Assembly: GCA_024682075.1 (NCBI GenBank)
Contig: JAIKZQ010000006.1
Location: 62,001-126,000, forward strand
DNA from: Lachnospiraceae bacterium
Lineage (GTDB): Bacteria; Bacillota; Clostridia; Lachnospirales; Lachnospiraceae
DNA length: 64,000 nt
Direction of reading: 5' to 3'
A model generated the notes under the pieces. It was not told the origin of the DNA. It did not search any database and was given only the letters and a program-made list of their open reading frames with translations. Shown here one piece after another: positions 51,664-60,508 of this stretch. Position numbers and translations under genes: made by a program. Position 1 is the stretch's first letter. Each line of letters starts with the position of its first letter.

Positions 51664-53289
51664 ATGAACGGAACCGATCTTTTAAACGACATAAGTTTCT
51701 GGGGCTACATACTCCTTACACTCGTCTTTATGGTGTTTGCGGCATGGGCTTTTTACGTGACCTTAAGATTTAATCTTCACATGCTCCAGCTGAACGGTTA
51801 CGATAACGAAGAACACGGAACATGGCTTAAGAATAACCGCGGAAAACAGAGACAGCTCATATTCATGCTCTTTTGCGGCGTGATGATGGCTATATATTCC
51901 GCACCGGTCACAGCAATCATAAGCATTATTTTTCTTGTGATCGACATCAGGATATATCTGTTCTTAAAGTCGGTATTTACGAAAAAGAAGCTGGTGATGA
52001 CCACAAGAGCCAAGAGGCTTGTTTTCACATCATGCATCCTTCTTGCGGTCCTGGTCGCTTTGGGTGAAGTATGCGAGAACTTCTTTCATCATATAGGCGG
52101 AATGGCTGCAGCGCTTATCGGGATTTTTCTTGCTCCCTACATCCTTATGCTTGCCAATATCATCAACCGTCCTGCTGAGAAAGCGGTGAGACAATGGTAC
52201 ATAAACGATGCTAAGCGCGTGCTGAAGGAAAACAGCCATATCAAGATCATCGGAATCACCGGAAGCTACGGCAAGACATCGGTGAAGTTCTACCTTAACA
52301 CGCTTTTGTCCGCAAGATACAACGTCCTCGTGACACCCGAGAGCTACAACACGCCGATGGGCGTTGTGAAAACCATACGTGAACAGATGAAGTCCTCCCA
52401 CGAGATCTTTGTCTGTGAGATGGGAGCACGCAAAGTCGGAGAGATCAAAGAGATATGCGATATCGTCCATCCTCGGGACGGACTCATCACATCGATAGGC
52501 CCCCAGCATCTTGAGACTTTCTTTAACATGGATAATATTGTCAAGACCAAGTTTGAGTTGGGCGATGCACTTCCCGAAGGGGGAATCCTTTTCCTGAACG
52601 GTGATAATGAATACATCACAGATAACATGGAAAAGAACGGAAGCAGGTATCCGAATACCGTTATGTACGGTGAAGAAGTTCAGACACATGGATATCACAC
52701 CGAAAACGTGAAAGTTTCCGACATGGGAACTACCTTTATCGTTGTTGCCCCGGACGGTGAGAAGGCGGAATTTACCACCAGGCTCATCGGCGCCCATAAT
52801 GTCATTAATGTCCTGGGAGCCATAGCGGTTGCGCATACTTACGGAATACCTCTGTCGGAACTGAAAGTGCCCGTGAGAAGACTTCAGCCCGCAGAGCACA
52901 GGCTTCAGCTCATAGATCACGGAAATGTTGCGATAATCGACGATACATTCAACTCGAATCCGATCGGTTCAAAAGCAGCCGTGGAGATGCTGGCTCTTTT
53001 TGAAGGCACCAGGATACTCATCACTCCCGGAATGGTGGAACTTGGTGAGAAAGAAGAGGAGTACAACTTCAAATACGGAACGTATGCGGCAGAATGCTGC
53101 GATTACATATTCCTTGTCGGTGTGAAGAGGACAAAGCCCATATACGATGGCATTCTGTCCAAGGGCTTTGACGAAACCAGGGTAAAGGCGGTTGATACTC
53201 TTCAGGATGCAATGAAGCTTGCGAACGCTCTTAAGACAGATAAAAAGAAATACATACTTCTGGAAAACGATCTTCCGGATAACTATTGA
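51664..53289 (+). CDS. Membrane-anchored Mur ligase (MurF-like)
   Basis: 541 residues. The first ~165 residues hold three or four membrane segments (around 10-37, 65-103, 119-165), absent from ordinary MurF. A full Mur ligase follows: ATP loop GSYGKTS (G200-S206, Lys204), YNTPMGVVKTIR, CEMGARKVGEI, TSIGPQHLETF, GAHNVINVLGAIAVAH and DDTFNSNPIGSKAAVEML. MurF adds D-Ala-D-Ala to the peptidoglycan stem; Ddl, which makes D-Ala-D-Ala, is encoded two genes downstream. Likely the cell's MurF or a membrane variant of it. Start 51664 chosen; 51655 is a TTG. Confidence 0.85.
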   Translation: MNGTDLLNDISFWGYILLTLVFMVFAAWAFYVTLRFNLHMLQLNGYDNEEHGTWLKNNRGKQRQLIFMLFCGVMMAIYSAPVTAIISIIFLVIDIRIYLFLKSVFTKKKLVMTTRAKRLVFTSCILLAVLVALGEVCENFFHHIGGMAAALIGIFLAPYILMLANIINRPAEKAVRQWYINDAKRVLKENSHIKIIGITGSYGKTSVKFYLNTLLSARYNVLVTPESYNTPMGVVKTIREQMKSSHEIFVCEMGARKVGEIKEICDIVHPRDGLITSIGPQHLETFFNMDNIVKTKFELGDALPEGGILFLNGDNEYITDNMEKNGSRYPNTVMYGEEVQTHGYHTENVKVSDMGTTFIVVAPDGEKAEFTTRLIGAHNVINVLGAIAVAHTYGIPLSELKVPVRRLQPAEHRLQLIDHGNVAIIDDTFNSNPIGSKAAVEMLALFEGTRILITPGMVELGEKEEEYNFKYGTYAAECCDYIFLVGVKRTKPIYDGILSKGFDETRVKAVDTLQDAMKLANALKTDKKKYILLENDLPDNY

Positions 53290-53328
53290 TAATGCTTAGT
53301 TCATGTGATGGACGCGGAGAAATAAGTA

Positions 53329-54021
53329 ATGCTTAAGGACAAGAACCTGCTTGCCAAAATAGTTGTGATCTATGCAGCCATAGAAGCCGTCATAAGCCTC
53401 ATACTCGGGATATGGGGCAATGTATCCCTCATAACCGCTTTTGGCGGCTTTGATGAGTATTCTTATTTTGCCTCACTTGCAGGAAACAGTCCGACTCTGA
53501 TGATCTTTTCGTGGATCATACAGGTCGTCAACCTGCTGTTTGCCGCAGCCGTTACATTCATCTGGATCTATTATCTTGTCAGGCAGCTTGGTGATCTCAG
53601 GCTTCCGGTCATTGTGACATTCGCGTATTATGTATCCAAGCTCATTCAGCAGGTCTTTTATTATCTTTCGAAGCTCTCAATCCATGAAATACCGGAGTTT
53701 TTTAAGAGAAACATCTGGATAATGGTCATTGCCGCAGCATGGTTTATCCTGATCATTTCATTGAATGACATTCACAAAAAAGTATTTGCTTCGATCAGGC
53801 TTGGAGTCCTTGTGATCAACTTTTTCGGAAATGTCTGGTATTTTTACAGCTTCGTGATAAGAAATGCTTCTTCATGGACAAGAAGTGAATGGATCACCCT
53901 GGGTTCTTATATTTTCACATTCATCAATCAGTTTGTGGTGGGATGCCTGGTGCTTTGGATACTGATCCCCGGCTTGTTTGATGCAAAAGATGATAGTACC
54001 GCTTCGGGCAGTCCGGAGTGA
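53329..54021 (+). CDS. Hypothetical multi-pass membrane protein
   Basis: 230 residues, about six hydrophobic segments (10-32, 50-80, 87-107, 120-140, 150-172, 190-215). No motif recognised. It lies between the membrane Mur ligase and ddl, all on one strand with short gaps, so it may belong to the same cell-wall unit. The ATG at 53329 is preceded by a poor site. Confidence 0.6.
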   Translation: MLKDKNLLAKIVVIYAAIEAVISLILGIWGNVSLITAFGGFDEYSYFASLAGNSPTLMIFSWIIQVVNLLFAAAVTFIWIYYLVRQLGDLRLPVIVTFAYYVSKLIQQVFYYLSKLSIHEIPEFFKRNIWIMVIAAAWFILIISLNDIHKKVFASIRLGVLVINFFGNVWYFYSFVIRNASSWTRSEWITLGSYIFTFINQFVVGCLVLWILIPGLFDAKDDSTASGSPE

Positions 54022-54037
54022 GTTGGAGGTAATAAAG

Positions 54038-55231
54038 ATGAAAACAAGAATAGCTCTTATGTATGGCGGAAGGAGTGTGGAGCATGAAGTCTCCGTCATT
54101 TCCGGAATACAGGCATATGTGAGCATCGATAAGGAAAAATATGACGTAACACCCGTTTATCTGACAAAGAATAACGAGATGTATGTCGGAGAGGATATCG
54201 GCAAGATCGAAAGCTATCGCGATATTCCCGCTCTGCTTTCAAGATCGACCCGCGTCATAATGATAAATGAAGGTGACGGAGTACATATGGTCTCGCATAA
54301 GCAGGGACTTTTCGGGAAAAAGACAGACATTCCCGTTGACCTTGCATTTCCCGTCGTGCACGGCACCAATGTCGAGGACGGTGCACTTCAGGGCTATCTT
54401 AAAACCCTCGGACTTCCTTTTGTCGGATGTGATGTGACGGCCTCAGCTGTCGGCATGGACAAATATGTTACCAAGGCAATACTTAAGGATAATGACATCC
54501 CTGTGCTTGACAGCTTCCTGTTCACCATGGCGGATTATAAGAATGTCTCTGAGCTGATAGGGACGATCGAGTTCAAGATAGGATATCCCGTCATCATCAA
54601 GCCTCTTAACACGGGATCCAGCGTCGGCATCAGTGTTGCAAAGAATAAGGCTGAACTTACGAAAGCCATTGATGATGCATATCTTTATTCAAGGAAGATC
54701 ATAGCAGAGCATGCCATAACAAAGCTTCGCGAGATCAACTGTGCCGTGCTCGGAGATGAGAACGAGGCTGAAGCTTCGGAGTGTGAGGAACCCCTTCACA
54801 GCAAGGACATCTTAAGCTATGAAGATAAATACATGTCAGGCGGTTCCAAGAAGACCGGCGGATCCAAGGGAATGGCAGGCGTGTCGAGAAAGATCCCCGC
54901 AGAGATATCCAACGAAAAGAGAGAAGAGATCCGTGCTCTTGCCGTTGATTCGTTCAAAAAGCTCGGATGTCACGGAGTGGCGAGAATTGATTTCATGATC
55001 GATGAAGAGACCGGAAAGCTGTATTTCAACGAGATCAACACCATTCCCGGTTCGCTTGCATTCTATCTTTTCGAGGCACTCGGGATCGAGTATAAAGAGC
55101 TGCTCGACCGCATGATCGAACTTGCACTTAAGCGTATCCGCGAGGAGAAGAGCATAAGCTATTCATTCAGCACAAATATCCTCAGCAGTGCACAGTCATT
55201 CGGCAGCAAGAACGGTAAAGTAAGACAGTAA
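54038..55231 (+). CDS. ddl: D-alanine-D-alanine ligase
   Basis: 397 residues, long for Ddl. ATP-grasp features: YGGRSVEHEVSVISG (N-terminal), HGTNVEDGALQGYL, VIIKPLNTGSSVGIS (~185), CHGVARIDFMIDEETGKLYFNEINTIPGS (metal-binding Asp/Glu/Asn). An insertion of ~40 residues at ~245-290 rich in Ser, Gly, Lys and Glu (GGSKKTGGSKG) accounts for the extra length. It joins two D-alanines for peptidoglycan. ATG 54038 after GGAGG is chosen; an in-frame start at 53978 would overlap the upstream gene. Confidence 0.93.
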   Translation: MKTRIALMYGGRSVEHEVSVISGIQAYVSIDKEKYDVTPVYLTKNNEMYVGEDIGKIESYRDIPALLSRSTRVIMINEGDGVHMVSHKQGLFGKKTDIPVDLAFPVVHGTNVEDGALQGYLKTLGLPFVGCDVTASAVGMDKYVTKAILKDNDIPVLDSFLFTMADYKNVSELIGTIEFKIGYPVIIKPLNTGSSVGISVAKNKAELTKAIDDAYLYSRKIIAEHAITKLREINCAVLGDENEAEASECEEPLHSKDILSYEDKYMSGGSKKTGGSKGMAGVSRKIPAEISNEKREEIRALAVDSFKKLGCHGVARIDFMIDEETGKLYFNEINTIPGSLAFYLFEALGIEYKELLDRMIELALKRIREEKSISYSFSTNILSSAQSFGSKNGKVRQ

Positions 55232-55237
55232 CTTAAG

Positions 55238-56323
55238 ATGGAGACAAAATGTATGAGGGAAGAAACTACGTGGAGTAATGTCCATATTCTCGGTCGCACC
55301 GAGCCTGAAGAAGGGGATCTCGAGCTTATCTGGACCGGAAGCGGTGTGGAGTTTGAGATGAACTGCTCGGAACTCGGAGTTGTTTTAGAGGCAGGAGAAT
55401 CCGTATATATGCCCTGGATAAGCCTTGTGCTTGACGGATACTGGCTTGCCCACATCCCTGTTCAGCAAGGCGAAAACAAATATATGCTCCTTCGAAACAT
55501 GGATCCCGGCGTAACACATACTGTCAGGATCGTGAAGGATTTCCAGGCTTCGGTGGATGATCCCGGATGTTTTCTCAGGCTGAAGAAGATCGTCTATGAA
55601 GGTGGGATAAGGAAGCCTGAGCCCCGAAAGTATAAATTCGAATTCATAGGTGACAGCATTACAAGTGGCGAAGGAGTTCTCGGAGCACACGAAGAAATGG
55701 ACTGGATAAGCCCGTATTTCAGTGCCGTGAAGAATTATGCCGTGATGACTGCGGATGCGATGAATGCCGACTTCAGGCTTATCTCACAGAGCGGCTGGGG
55801 AGTGACTGCCGGATGGGACAATAACCCGAACAACACGCTTCCGCTTATATATGACAGCGTCCATGCAAAGCGCGGTATCACGGATTACGATCATTCCTCA
55901 TGGGAACCCGATGCGGTCGTCGTAAACCTCGGAACAAATGACGGAGGCGCATTCGATAATCCCGCATTTACCGATCCCCTGACCGGAGTGACGTATAAGT
56001 ATAATAAGCTTCCTGACGGAAAATATGACCCTGCTGATCTGGAGAAGATAGCAAACGGAATGTTCGAATTCATGAATCATATCAGGGAAGTGCATCCCGC
56101 TTCACATATCCTCTGGGTATACGGAATGCTCGGAGATGTAATGATGAATACCGTCACTGTTGCCGTATCACAGTTCTGGACGGAAAATGATACCAATGCA
56201 GGTTATCTCCAGCTTCCGGACACTAACGGTGAAGCCTTCGGATCAAGAGGTCACCCGGGAGAATTAAGTCACAGGGCGGCGTCAGAGAAGATAGTCGAGC
56301 GCCTGCGCGAGGTATTGAAATAG
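55238..56323 (+). CDS. SGNH/GDSL esterase, carbohydrate esterase family 2-like
   Basis: 361 residues: an N-terminal jelly-roll (~10-125) followed by an SGNH hydrolase with Ser140 (FIGDSITSGEG), GTND block (~233) and the catalytic His in GHPGELSH. This two-domain order is that of CE2 acetyl esterases, which remove acetyl groups from xylan, glucomannan or their oligosaccharides. No signal peptide. It follows ddl by 6 nt, but fits better with the xylan-sugar enzymes at 43.9-47.5 kb. An ATG at 55250 is an alternative start. Confidence 0.82.
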   Translation: METKCMREETTWSNVHILGRTEPEEGDLELIWTGSGVEFEMNCSELGVVLEAGESVYMPWISLVLDGYWLAHIPVQQGENKYMLLRNMDPGVTHTVRIVKDFQASVDDPGCFLRLKKIVYEGGIRKPEPRKYKFEFIGDSITSGEGVLGAHEEMDWISPYFSAVKNYAVMTADAMNADFRLISQSGWGVTAGWDNNPNNTLPLIYDSVHAKRGITDYDHSSWEPDAVVVNLGTNDGGAFDNPAFTDPLTGVTYKYNKLPDGKYDPADLEKIANGMFEFMNHIREVHPASHILWVYGMLGDVMMNTVTVAVSQFWTENDTNAGYLQLPDTNGEAFGSRGHPGELSHRAASEKIVERLREVLK

Positions 56324-56332
56324 GTGAAAAAG

Positions 56333-56361
56333 GTGAACGAGGGGACGGTTCCTCCGTTCAC
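56333..56361 (+). repeat. GGGGACGGTTC palindromic element, copy H
   Basis: 29 nt, arms GTGAACG/CGTTCAC, core AGGGGACGGTTCCTC. It begins 9 nt after the esterase stop. Downstream, AACGTTGCTTT (56373) recalls ACGTTGCTTT near copy F (24931). Confidence 0.85.
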
Positions 56362-56424
56362 TGATGTGATGGGAACGTTGCTTTTTTTACAGCATGATGA
56401 AATGGGTGTGAACGGAGGAGAAAA

Positions 56425-57942
56425 ATGAGCTATTCTGAACTTCAGAACGGAAGTGACATAAGAGGCATCGCACTTGAAAATGAAACCGGTGAAAAGGTCA
56501 ATCTCACAGACAGGGCGGCACGCGACATTGCAGCTGCATTTGCAAGCTGGCTTAAGAAAAAGACCGGCAAAGAAGATGTGAGAATAGCGATCGGCAGGGA
56601 TTCCCGTCTTACGGGTGAAGCGCTGCTTAATGCCTCGGCAGAGGGAATCTTTTCAATGGGCGGGACGGCGTATGACCTGGGAATCGCCTCAACTCCCGCA
56701 ATGTTCATGACCACCGTTCTCGGAGATGCTCCTTACGACGGAAGCATCATGATCACCGCAAGCCACCTTCCCTGGTACAGAAACGGAATGAAGTTCTTCA
56801 TTGCAAGAGGCGGTCTTGAGAAGAACGAGATAAAGGAACTTACTGCGATCGCTGATGAGATCGCATCTGCGGGTAATGAAAAAGCAAGCGGCAGGACACC
56901 GGAAAAAGTCTCATTCATGGACACCTACACCGGATATCTGAGAGAAAAGATCATCACCGGCGCAGGCAAGGGAGACAAGCCTCTTTCAGGTCTTCATATA
57001 GTTGTTGATGCAGGAAACGGTGCCGGAGGATTCTTTGTTACCGATGTTCTCGAAAAACTCGGAGCGGATACCACGGGAAGCCAGTTCCTTGAGCCTGACG
57101 GACATTTTCCCAACCATATTCCCAATCCGGAAAACAAGGAGGCCGCAGAGTCCATAAAGAATGCAACGCTTGCATCCGGAGCAGATCTCGGAATCATCTT
57201 TGATACCGATGTGGACAGGGCAGGTGCAGTGCTTCCCGGCGGAAAGACACTCACCAGAAATGATCTTATAGCTGCTCTTTCCGTCATAGCACTTAACTCC
57301 AATCCCGGAACTACCATTGTGACCGATTCCGTTACTTCTGACGGACTTGCCGCATTCATCAAGGCTAAGGGCGGAGTGCATAAGAGATTCAAGAGAGGAT
57401 ATCGTAACGTCATTGATGAAGCAATCAGATTAAATGATTCCGGCATTGATTCCCAGCTTGCGATCGAAACCTCGGGCCACGGTGCGTTTAAGGAGAATTT
57501 CTTCCTTGACGACGGAGCATATCTCATGGTCAAGCTCCTTATCGAGATGGGCAAGGGCAACAGTCTTTCATCACTCATTGAGGGACTTAAGGAGCCTGCA
57601 GAGAGCGCAGAGATAAGATTCCATGTCGGAGAGGTTGAAGATCTTCAGGCTAACGGAGACAGGATACTCGGTGAGCTTCAGGCAAAGGCTGAGAGCGTAC
57701 CCGGATGGAGCCTTGAAAAAGAAAACTATGAGGGCGTCAGAGTTAACGTTGATGCCGGTCATGGTAACGGATGGCTTCTTTTAAGAAAATCACTGCATGA
57801 GCCTATCATGCCTTTGAATATCGAAAGTGACACTGCCGGCGGATGCGTGATGATCGCAAAAGCTCTTTACGAGCTGATTGCTGGAGAAAAGACTCTTGAT
57901 CTTAATCCAATCATCGATTTTTGTGATAAGGGAGGAGAATAA
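56425..57942 (+). CDS. Phosphohexomutase (phosphomannomutase/phosphoglucomutase family)
   Basis: 505 residues. The phosphoserine loop is ITASHLPWYRNGMKFF (~110), the metal loop DTDVDRAGAV (~255), a sugar-specificity loop around ETSGHGAF (~350), and the C-terminal phosphate-binding region has VNVDAGHGNGWLLLRKS. It interconverts hexose 1- and 6-phosphates; glucose, mannose or glucosamine specificity cannot be decided. The serine loop has ASHLPW, not the usual ASHNP, as in a subset of long clostridial homologues. RBS GGAGGAG. Followed by the protease gene with no gap. Confidence 0.9.
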   Translation: MSYSELQNGSDIRGIALENETGEKVNLTDRAARDIAAAFASWLKKKTGKEDVRIAIGRDSRLTGEALLNASAEGIFSMGGTAYDLGIASTPAMFMTTVLGDAPYDGSIMITASHLPWYRNGMKFFIARGGLEKNEIKELTAIADEIASAGNEKASGRTPEKVSFMDTYTGYLREKIITGAGKGDKPLSGLHIVVDAGNGAGGFFVTDVLEKLGADTTGSQFLEPDGHFPNHIPNPENKEAAESIKNATLASGADLGIIFDTDVDRAGAVLPGGKTLTRNDLIAALSVIALNSNPGTTIVTDSVTSDGLAAFIKAKGGVHKRFKRGYRNVIDEAIRLNDSGIDSQLAIETSGHGAFKENFFLDDGAYLMVKLLIEMGKGNSLSSLIEGLKEPAESAEIRFHVGEVEDLQANGDRILGELQAKAESVPGWSLEKENYEGVRVNVDAGHGNGWLLLRKSLHEPIMPLNIESDTAGGCVMIAKALYELIAGEKTLDLNPIIDFCDKGGE

Positions 57943-60495
57943 ATGCGTTGTACTAATTGCGGTTCCGAGATGGCTGATGGAACCAGGTTCTGTATGGTAT
58001 GCGGAGTCAAGATGGATTCTGCGCCTGATCAGCCTCAGCCACAAATGCAACCTCAGCCCCAGATGCAGCCTCAGTCTCAGGTGATGCCCCAGCCCCAGGC
58101 TATGCCTCAGATGCAACCTCAGCCCCAGATGCAGCCTCAGTCTCAGGTGATGCCCCAGCCCCAGGCTATGCCTCAGATGCAGCCTCAGCCGGATATGTCC
58201 CAGATGCAGATTTCTCCGGTTCAGCCTGAAGCACCTCAGAACGGTTTCGTGCCTCAGCAGGAAAGCAATCCTCAGAACGGCTTCATGCCACAGCCGGAAA
58301 GCAATCCTCAGAACGGCTTCGTGCCTCAGCAGGATGCATCCGTTCAGGAAGATGCTGCGGGACTGATGGAAGAAACCGGGCCCACAAGGGTTGTTCCGCC
58401 TATAGATTCCGATGAATACAAGGCATTTAAGGCCGAACAGGCATCGAAAAACGCAAATCCCGTTCAGATCACGTTTGTCCAGCCTGATCTGCAGAATCAG
58501 CCTGCTCCGAAGAAGAAAAAGAAGTGGCCCATTGCAGTTGCAATCGTGGCTATCCTTGCTCTTTTGGGCGGTGGCGGATTTTTTGTATATGAGAAATTCT
58601 TTGCCGGAAACGGATCGGTTGCCGAAGAGCCCGAGCCCGAACCCGATGATGATGACGATGATGAACCTAAACCGGACCCCGGCCCGGTTCAGGCAAGGCA
58701 GACCATAATGCTCTACGTGATCGGAACGGATCTTGAGAGCGAAAACGGCCTCGCTTCGGAAGATCTGATAGAGATCAGCAGGGCAAGGCTTACCGCAGAT
58801 ACAAATCTGATCATTCAGACAGGCGGATGCACCAACTGGAACAATACTTTCTGCAAGGACAATAAGGTTCAGAGATTCTATTTCCGTGACGGAAGATTCA
58901 CCGAACTCGCAGATCTCGGAAAACTGTCAATGGCTTCCCCTAACACGCTTTCCGATTTTGTTTCTTTCTGTGCCGGAAATTATCCCGCTGATGATTATGT
59001 GCTGATACTGTGGGATCACGGCGGCGGAGTTCCTGTCGGATACGGCGTTGATGAACTGTTCCCCGGTGACACGCTGTATGATTATGAGATCGGTCAGGCT
59101 CTTGATGCCACGGGAGTGCATTTTGACAGCATCATTTTCGATGCCTGCAATATGTGTACACTTGAGGTGGGACTTGCACTCAGGAATTGCGCCGATTACA
59201 TGATCGGTGCCGAGAGCTATGTAAACGGAACCGGACTTTCATACACCAACTGGCTCAACTGTCTTGCGGAATCGCCCGTTTCTTCGGGAAAATACAGGGA
59301 AATGGTCGTTTCGGATTATATGGACTTTTGCCAGGAGCGTGGCATGGTCGCATCCATGTCAGTCATTTCCCTTGATCATATTGATGAAGTGTATGATGCG
59401 TATGTAGGATATGTCAGTGTCCTCAAGAAAGACCTTGAGAACAAGAGGTATTCCGATATCGCTTCGGCAAGAGACAGCTGCGGCGCATATATGGGAACGG
59501 ATTCCGTGGATCTTGTCACTCTTGCCAATAAGTATGACAATAATTCTTCAACTGCTCTTATCAATTCGATCGTGAATGCAGTTGACTATACCGAGAGCGA
59601 TTTTGCTTACGGACATGGCATTACGGCTTATTATCCCTATGATTATGCCAATTACTACACTGACGGAAGAAAGTCTCTTGTAGAACTGGGATATGACAGC
59701 GTCATTACCGATTTCTATGATGAGTACGTCTCACTTGCCTATGCCTATGCATACGGTGTCAGCGAGGCATCACGTTATGCCGGAAGCTGGTACAGGGATG
59801 ATGTTGTGTCATCTTATGAAAACAGCGGATATTCCGTTGCGGAAGCAGGAGAACACCATCTCGACAGTCATCATGCCGTATATGATGACGGAATTGATCA
59901 TTACTATATGGAGACGGGTTCGATAGACTGGATATCCTGTCAGTCACTTCTGTTCCTTGAAGATGCGGACGGTACGATCTATTATCTCGGACAGGATGAG
60001 TTCAGCAATTTCGATACCGACGGAGACCTTGTTGCCGACAATCCTACCAGCTGGACCTGGATAGCCGATCAGCTCGCCTGCTACATCGCTTATGATTATT
60101 TCTATGACGATAATACCGGCGAATGGAATCAGTACGGAGTCATCCCTGCGCTGATCAACGGGAACAAGTGCTTCCTGATGGCATTCTACGATCAGGATAC
60201 TCCTTCGGGAATGATCACCGGATATTACGTCATGGATGAAGAGAAAGAATACTACTATGATCTGAGGGATGATGATGTGGTACAGCTCCTCTGGTATGAT
60301 TATTCCGTTGAAGATTACGTGGAGTACGGTGACGAGTTTTACGGAAGCGAATGCCTGCTTGACTATAACACTGTTGATTTTTCAAATGACATTACTTACG
60401 TTGTATATCAGGTCACTGATGTATACGGAAATGTCTACACATCCGATGCGTATGTATATGTCAACGGTGAGCTCGACAGACTGGAAGAGTATTGA
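57943..60495 (+). CDS. Membrane-anchored clostripain-family (C11) cysteine protease with zinc ribbon and Pro/Gln repeats
   Basis: 850 residues in an unusual order: zinc ribbon (C3, C6, C17, C20), a Pro/Gln/Met-rich repeat region (28-~87), three PQNGFxPQ repeats (~98-133), a basic stop-transfer (KKKKKWP) and membrane helix (~193-215), an acidic segment (PEPEPDDDDDDEPKPDP), then the C11 domain with the His359/Cys402 dyad (LWDHGG and FDACNM) and a C-terminal ~250-residue Tyr/Asp-rich beta region. The ribbon and repeats would lie inside the cell and the protease outside. C11 enzymes cut after Arg or Lys. ATG follows GGAGGAG and the upstream stop directly. Confidence 0.85.
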   Translation: MRCTNCGSEMADGTRFCMVCGVKMDSAPDQPQPQMQPQPQMQPQSQVMPQPQAMPQMQPQPQMQPQSQVMPQPQAMPQMQPQPDMSQMQISPVQPEAPQNGFVPQQESNPQNGFMPQPESNPQNGFVPQQDASVQEDAAGLMEETGPTRVVPPIDSDEYKAFKAEQASKNANPVQITFVQPDLQNQPAPKKKKKWPIAVAIVAILALLGGGGFFVYEKFFAGNGSVAEEPEPEPDDDDDDEPKPDPGPVQARQTIMLYVIGTDLESENGLASEDLIEISRARLTADTNLIIQTGGCTNWNNTFCKDNKVQRFYFRDGRFTELADLGKLSMASPNTLSDFVSFCAGNYPADDYVLILWDHGGGVPVGYGVDELFPGDTLYDYEIGQALDATGVHFDSIIFDACNMCTLEVGLALRNCADYMIGAESYVNGTGLSYTNWLNCLAESPVSSGKYREMVVSDYMDFCQERGMVASMSVISLDHIDEVYDAYVGYVSVLKKDLENKRYSDIASARDSCGAYMGTDSVDLVTLANKYDNNSSTALINSIVNAVDYTESDFAYGHGITAYYPYDYANYYTDGRKSLVELGYDSVITDFYDEYVSLAYAYAYGVSEASRYAGSWYRDDVVSSYENSGYSVAEAGEHHLDSHHAVYDDGIDHYYMETGSIDWISCQSLLFLEDADGTIYYLGQDEFSNFDTDGDLVADNPTSWTWIADQLACYIAYDYFYDDNTGEWNQYGVIPALINGNKCFLMAFYDQDTPSGMITGYYVMDEEKEYYYDLRDDDVVQLLWYDYSVEDYVEYGDEFYGSECLLDYNTVDFSNDITYVVYQVTDVYGNVYTSDAYVYVNGELDRLEEY
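58051..58182 (+). repeat. Two 66-bp tandem repeats in the protease gene
   Basis: 58051-58116 and 58117-58182 are almost identical at DNA level (last base differs). Each encodes 22 residues rich in Pro, Gln and Met. Such near-identity implies recent duplication and likely length variation between strains. Confidence 0.9.
58234..58341 (+). repeat. Three 36-bp tandem repeats in the protease gene
   Basis: Units at 58234, 58270 and 58306, each encoding PQNGF(V/M)PQ plus four residues. They are a little more diverged than the 66-bp pair. Confidence 0.85.
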
Positions 60496-60508
60496 TCGGT
60501 AAAGAATA

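Noticed and set aside
58021..58341. CRISPR-like array
   Set aside because: The repeats are contiguous, have no unique spacers, keep the reading frame and encode a Pro/Gln-rich arm of the protease.
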